DNA of 64,000 bases. Origin: Natronorubrum aibiense. GTDB taxonomy: Archaea; Halobacteriota; Halobacteria; Halobacteriales; Natrialbaceae. The number at the start of each line of letters is the position of its first letter. Within the stretch, counting starts at the first letter, position 1. The stretch spans positions 434,001-498,000 of the forward strand of contig NZ_CP045488.1 of the NCBI RefSeq assembly GCF_009392895.1, written 5' to 3'. Below the pieces are notes generated by a model, which saw only the letters and a program-made list of their open reading frames with translations, was not told the DNA's origin and did not search any database. This document shows, one piece after another, positions 60,575-64,000 of the stretch. The translations under genes and the position numbers were made by a program.

Positions 60575-61126
60575 TTACGCCTCGCGGTCGGCGTACCACT
60601 CCGTGAACGCGGCGAGCGCGCGGCCGCGATGCGAGATCGCGTTTTTCTCCTCGGTGCTCATCTCGGCCATCGTCTGGCCGTTGTACTCGAAGATCGGGTC
60701 GTAGCCGAAGCCACCCTCGCCGCGCGGGGCAACGAGCGTGCCGGCGACCGACCCATCGAACGTCTCGGTGCCGGTTTCGTCCGCGTAGGCGAGGACGGTC
60801 TTAAAATGTGCGCGGCGGTTTTCTTCCTCGCGTGCGAGTCGCCAGAGCCGTTCGACGCCGACGGTGTCCTCGACGTACGCCGAGTACGGCCCCGGAAACC
60901 CGCCCAGGGCGTCGACGAACAGGCCCGCGTCGTCGACGAGCACCGGCTGTTCGCCACCGGCTTCGTCGAAGGCCTCTCGAGCGCCGTGGGCGGCGATTTC
61001 GGCGAGCGAGTCGCTCTGGATCTCCGTGTAGTCGTAGTCGATCTGCTCGACTGGCTCGATATCGGCGAGGTACTCGCGTGCCTCCCGAACTTTCCCCTCG
61101 TTTCCGGTGACGAATCGAATGGCCAT
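60575..61126 (-). CDS. rdgB: XTP/dITP pyrophosphatase (RdgB/HAM1)
   Basis: A 183-residue house-cleaning nucleotide pyrophosphatase that removes ITP, XTP and dITP. Signatures FVTGNEGKVRE, LVDDAGLFVDAL, GFPGPYSAYV, GEGGFGYDPIF and SHRGRALAAF are all in place. Start ATG 61126 is the only good one. Convergent with the PIN-like gene. Confidence 0.96.
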   Translation of the reverse strand: MAIRFVTGNEGKVREAREYLADIEPVEQIDYDYTEIQSDSLAEIAAHGAREAFDEAGGEQPVLVDDAGLFVDALGGFPGPYSAYVEDTVGVERLWRLAREEENRRAHFKTVLAYADETGTETFDGSVAGTLVAPRGEGGFGYDPIFEYNGQTMAEMSTEEKNAISHRGRALAAFTEWYADREA

Positions 61127-61271
61127 GTACGAGGCGGGGGTCCCGGACGGAAAATAGGCGTCGGTTGCTGACGCTCGCTTCGCTCGAGGGATGGAACGCT
61201 GCGGCTCACGGTTTCAGACGGGCCTCAGGAACGCACTCGAATTCGGGTCACACTGTGACCCGTAAAAGATG

Positions 61272-61556
61272 TTAGTTGCCGTCGTCGTCGACGATGACTT
61301 CGACGGGTTCGTCCTCGGCGTCCTGGGACTCCTCGGACGAGCCCTGTTCTTGCTGCCACAGGAGTGCACCCGCGACGAGCACGACGACCCACGAGCGCCA
61401 GTTAGCGAGGTTCAGGGTGTAGCCGACGCCGAACGGTTTCTCGACCAGCATCCCTTCCCCGGGCTGCCAGTACGCCGAGAGCATGCTGCTGAAGTTCGGT
61501 CGTTCGAAGTTATACGGTACCCCGAGAATCTCTCCGGAAGTCGGCTTGTCTGCCAT
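61272..61556 (-). CDS. DUF5808-like single-helix membrane protein
   Basis: A 94-residue haloarchaeal protein. The N-terminus MADKPTSGEILGVPYNFERPNFSS and the segment VEKPFGVGYTLNLANWRSW lead into one membrane helix (about 54-68), then an acidic cytoplasmic or external tail. The family is annotated DUF5808 in related genomes (tentative). Function is unknown. It lies between rdgB and kae1-bud32 on the same strand, but separate. Confidence 0.8.
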   Translation of the reverse strand: MADKPTSGEILGVPYNFERPNFSSMLSAYWQPGEGMLVEKPFGVGYTLNLANWRSWVVVLVAGALLWQQEQGSSEESQDAEDEPVEVIVDDDGN

Positions 61557-61612
61557 GGACGACCGTACGGTCTCCCGTGATATGAGTATTGGGTGCTCGC
61601 CTCGAGCGACGA

Positions 61613-63283
61613 TCAGTCGGTCACGTACCGACCGCGACCCTCCACGTCCTCGAGACGCTCGAGGACGCGCTCGTCGCCGACCTCGCGGTACCCCTCCCGG
61701 ACGGCCGCACGAAGCAGGTCGGGATCGAGGGCGGTGCCGACGAGACTCTGGTCGAAGACGTGCAGATCCATCGCGTAATCCTCGACGTGGTCGGTGTGAT
61801 AGCCGAGGCCGAAGTCGATGAGGTACGTTCGTTCTCGTGGCTCATCGGTACCAGCGTCGTCACGAGACGCCCGTCGACCAACCCTGACGTTTCGCGTCGT
61901 CGGATCGCCGTGGACGAATCCGGCCCCGTGGAGTCGTGCAAGGTGGCGACCGACGTCGCGCACCCGCTCGACCGACAGCCCCTCGCGGAGATCGGTCGCG
62001 CCGACGTGCTCGAGTTCGAGCGTCGCTTCGGTGGGATCGACATCGGAGAGTACCGGCGTCGGCACGCCCTCACGGCGGGCGAGACTGGTCAAGCGGGCCT
62101 CGAGCGTCGTTCGCTCGCGTCGAAGGCGTTCGTCGAGGTCGGGGTGGCGATACCCCTTCGATTCGCGGCGTTTCCTCACGCGGCCGGCGTCGGGCTCGAG
62201 GTCCACGAGGGCTTCGGCGCCCTGTTCCGTCCCCGTCTCGCGGCCGCGCTCGAGGTCCTCGCTTCGCTTGGACTCCCCACGCCACGTCACGGCCACCTGA
62301 TCGGGCCGATAGTTCGGGTTCACACGCGACTCGGGGAGTGCGAGCGTATCGCCGGCGTCGTACATCTTCGCGCCGAGGACGGCGATCATGCCCGCGTTGT
62401 CGCCAAGAAATCGGGGCTCGGGGGCGTGGAAGTCGGCCCCGCGTTGGTCGCACATTGTCTCGAGCATCTCGCGCAGGCGGGCGTTCTGTCCGACGCCGCC
62501 GCCGAGGACGAGTTCGTCGCTGCCGGTCAGCGAGAGGGCGCGTTCGGCGACCTCCGTGAGCATCCCGAAGATGTTCTCCTGAAGTGAAAAACAGATGTCC
62601 TCGACGGGAACGCCGTCGTCGTGGGCCTGCTTCGCGGCGCTCATGATGCCCGAAAACGAGAAATCCATCCCCTTGACGACGTAGGGGAGGTCGACGTACT
62701 TGCCGTCTTTCGCGGCCGCTTCGACCTTCGGGCCGCCGGGGTGTGACCAGCCGACGTGGCGGGTGAACTTGTCGATCGCGTTGCCGACGCCGGTGTCCAT
62801 CGTCTCCCCGAGGACGCGATAGCGGCCGTTGCGATACGCGAGAAGGTGGGCGTTGGCTCCGCTCGCGTTCAGACAAACTGGCGAGTCGAAGTCGGCTGTG
62901 TGGCGACCGATCTCGAGGTGGGCGACCATGTGATTGACGCCGACCAGCGGAACCTCGAGGGCCTGACTCAGTGCCCTCGCGGCCGTCCCGACGATCCGCA
63001 GACAGGGGCCAAGGCCAGGACCTTGCGAGAAGGCGACGGCATCAACTGGTGGCTCCGTCGGTGGTCCGTCGTGGGTTTGGCGGGCGTGCTCGAGAGCCGT
63101 TTCGACGACGCGCGGGATCGCCTCGTGCATGTGTTCTGCGGCCTCGCGGGGATGGATGCCACCGCTTTCGGGCTCGTAGGCGTCGCTCTCGATGACGACC
63201 TCGTCGGTCGCGCAGTCGTACACCGCCGCGCTGGCTGCCCAGGCGGTGCCCTCGATGCCGAGGATTCTGGTGTCAGAACTCAC
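61613..63283 (-). CDS. Kae1-Bud32 fusion (tRNA t6A synthesis, KEOPS)
   Basis: A 556-residue fusion of Kae1 (about 1-330) and the Bud32 kinase/ATPase (about 350-556). Kae1 has the metal-binding HMVAHLE and the ATP-binding CLNASGANAHLLAY and GGGVGQNARLREM; Bud32 has GFVHGDPTTRN and the DFGLG metal motif. Together with other KEOPS subunits it transfers the threonylcarbamoyl group to A37 of ANN-decoding tRNAs. Fusions are common in Euryarchaeota. It is downstream of rps27ae and rps24e in the same direction, with 51 bp between. Confidence 0.96.
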   Translation of the reverse strand: MSSDTRILGIEGTAWAASAAVYDCATDEVVIESDAYEPESGGIHPREAAEHMHEAIPRVVETALEHARQTHDGPPTEPPVDAVAFSQGPGLGPCLRIVGTAARALSQALEVPLVGVNHMVAHLEIGRHTADFDSPVCLNASGANAHLLAYRNGRYRVLGETMDTGVGNAIDKFTRHVGWSHPGGPKVEAAAKDGKYVDLPYVVKGMDFSFSGIMSAAKQAHDDGVPVEDICFSLQENIFGMLTEVAERALSLTGSDELVLGGGVGQNARLREMLETMCDQRGADFHAPEPRFLGDNAGMIAVLGAKMYDAGDTLALPESRVNPNYRPDQVAVTWRGESKRSEDLERGRETGTEQGAEALVDLEPDAGRVRKRRESKGYRHPDLDERLRRERTTLEARLTSLARREGVPTPVLSDVDPTEATLELEHVGATDLREGLSVERVRDVGRHLARLHGAGFVHGDPTTRNVRVGRRASRDDAGTDEPRERTYLIDFGLGYHTDHVEDYAMDLHVFDQSLVGTALDPDLLRAAVREGYREVGDERVLERLEDVEGRGRYVTD

Positions 63284-63334
63284 GTGTGGTGTCTGCAGGA
63301 AGACGCGAGACGTGGTGAAACCGCTCGGTGCCGA

Positions 63335-63469
63335 TTACGCCCACTCGGTGTAGCCGCACTTGCCACAGTGGGTGCGGTCGCCGTGGTCTGCGAGGAACAC
63401 GTCGCCACAGCGGGGACACATTTCGCGGTCGGTGGTACCGTCGTCGTTGTAGAGTTCGTGGCGTGCCAT
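63335..63469 (-). CDS. rps27ae: 30S ribosomal protein S27ae
   Basis: A 44-residue zinc-ribbon protein of the small ribosomal subunit, [10 protein letters not shown] at the start and TEWA at the end. Four cysteines (CPRCGD and HCGKCGY) bind zinc. It lies 1 bp downstream of the S24e stop codon, the usual archaeal order rps24e-rps27ae-kae1, and is shorter than many listed genes, which may hide it from automated calling. Confidence 0.93.
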   Translation of the reverse strand: MARHELYNDDGTTDREMCPRCGDVFLADHGDRTHCGKCGYTEWA

Positions 63470-63470
63470 C

Positions 63471-63788
63471 TTAGGCCTCCTCCGCTTCAGCGTCAGCGTC
63501 TGCTTCGTCAGCGCCGATCTTGTTTCGCTCGAGCATGTGGTCCTGTTCGACCTCGCGGGCGTCGTCGGCCGTGTCGTAGACTTTGGCCTCGCCGACGGTC
63601 TTTCGCATCCCGAACTTGGTGTCGAGTTTGCGGATGACGACCTCGTCAGCGTCCTTGTTCAGCTTGGCCGCGAGACTGTCACGGACCTGCAGGCGCGAGG
63701 GGGTCGCGTCCTCGTGGGTCAGCTCGAAGGTGACGTCCGCTCGATGCAACATGGGGTTCTCCGTTTCGGAGATGATGTCGACGTCCAT
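63471..63788 (-). CDS. rps24e: 30S ribosomal protein S24e
   Basis: A 105-residue small-subunit protein, beginning [21 protein letters not shown] with the conserved [16 protein letters not shown] and an acidic, Ala/Glu-rich C-terminal tail, as usual in halophiles. Start ATG 63788. It is the first gene of the S24e-S27ae-Kae1/Bud32 operon. Confidence 0.95.
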   Translation of the reverse strand: MDVDIISETENPMLHRADVTFELTHEDATPSRLQVRDSLAAKLNKDADEVVIRKLDTKFGMRKTVGEAKVYDTADDAREVEQDHMLERNKIGADEADADAEAEEA

Positions 63789-63922
63789 GATATCACTCAG
63801 TTACTCTACTATCCCCGTGTAGCGCCTAAAAGGATTTCGAAGCATGCACCCTGAACGGATTTCGAACGTCGATCCGGTGTGTTCGGCCACTCGAGTCACA
63901 CCTTGGCGTGTCTCAGCGGCGT

Positions 63923-64000
63923 CTATTCGGAGACGACCGCCAGCCCGCGCGGAGCCTGCGTCTCGAGTGGCTCGTCCCAGTCGATGTCGAGCCGGTGCCA
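63923..64000 (-). CDS. C-terminus of an upstream gene (probably GTP-dependent dephospho-CoA kinase)
   Basis: The last 25 codons of a gene running off the right edge, ending WHRLDIDWDEPLETQ then APRGLAVVSE and TAG. In archaea the gene upstream of rps24e is often the DUF359 dephospho-CoA kinase, but 25 residues do not prove it. Product assigned from gene order only. Confidence 0.5.
   Translation of the reverse strand, partial: WHRLDIDWDEPLETQAPRGLAVVSE

Noticed and set aside
61613-63283. Possible assembly join of two separate genes kae1 and bud32
   Set aside because: The fusion is the normal state in many Euryarchaeota, and the linker is in frame without a stop.
1-64000. CRISPR arrays, rRNA genes or intact insertion sequences
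   Set aside because: No regularly spaced direct repeats, no rRNA-like blocks and no complete transposase gene could be recognised.

Overview
The window is chromosomal DNA from a halophilic archaeon (class Halobacteria), most likely of the Natrialbaceae type. The evidence is the high GC content with strongly acidic predicted proteins, leaderless promoters with a TATA-like box about 26 nt before the start codon, a haloarchaeal thermosome with a GGM-rich tail, SepF, two bacterio-opsin-activator (HTH-10) regulators, a PGF-CTERM surface protein, a Tat lipoprotein binding protein, a Kae1-Bud32 fusion, and ribosomal proteins S24e and S27ae. Genus and species cannot be decided from the sequence alone.

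Region 1 (1-20.2 kb) is mostly core metabolism and housekeeping: an SDR running off the left edge, a CoA-transferase, a CBS-pair protein, a gamma-carbonic-anhydrase-like protein, a phosphoesterase, glutamine synthetase with a divergent Lrp regulator, thermosome, SRAP protease, tRNA-Ser(GGA), RidA next to threonine deaminase, citrate synthase, SepF, a PUA protein, an RNB nuclease, and a cytochrome P450 facing an HTH-10 regulator. Region 2 (20.4-31 kb) holds Hsp20, a PGF-CTERM surface protein, a 2-oxoacid dehydrogenase operon ending in a free lipoyl domain, KDG kinase, RtcA, an MFS carrier and MutL.

Region 3 (31-36 kb) is more accessory: a beta-helix protein co-transcribed with a tiny Tat-signal lipoprotein, a DapA-family aldolase/dehydratase with an SDR, and a SOUL protein. 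Region 4 (35.9-45.6 kb) looks like a self-contained catabolic island: an IclR regulator, an M20 amidohydrolase/carbamoylase, a complete Dpp/Opp-type ABC importer with fused ATPases, and a DUF1028 protein. Three copies of a 19-bp near-palindrome lie around the IclR gene. AT-rich non-coding stretches with related hairpins lie at both ends.

Region 5 (45.7-64 kb) contains MutS, two convergent paralogous universal-stress proteins with an APC permease, an F420-type LLM oxidoreductase overlapping ThiD-ThiN, an isochorismatase-like hydrolase, an AIR-synthase-like protein, an H-NOX heme sensor overlapping a membrane methyl-accepting transducer, a MOT1-type transporter, a PIN-like protein with an overlapping 38-residue partner, RdgB, a DUF5808-type protein, Kae1-Bud32, S27ae and S24e, and the tail of one more gene.

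The most interesting candidates are the H-NOX/transducer pair (56.27-58.59 kb) with its possible leaderless upstream ORF, the IclR regulon with its repeated operator, and the PIN-like/small-protein pair. No CRISPR array, rRNA operon or intact insertion sequence was seen.
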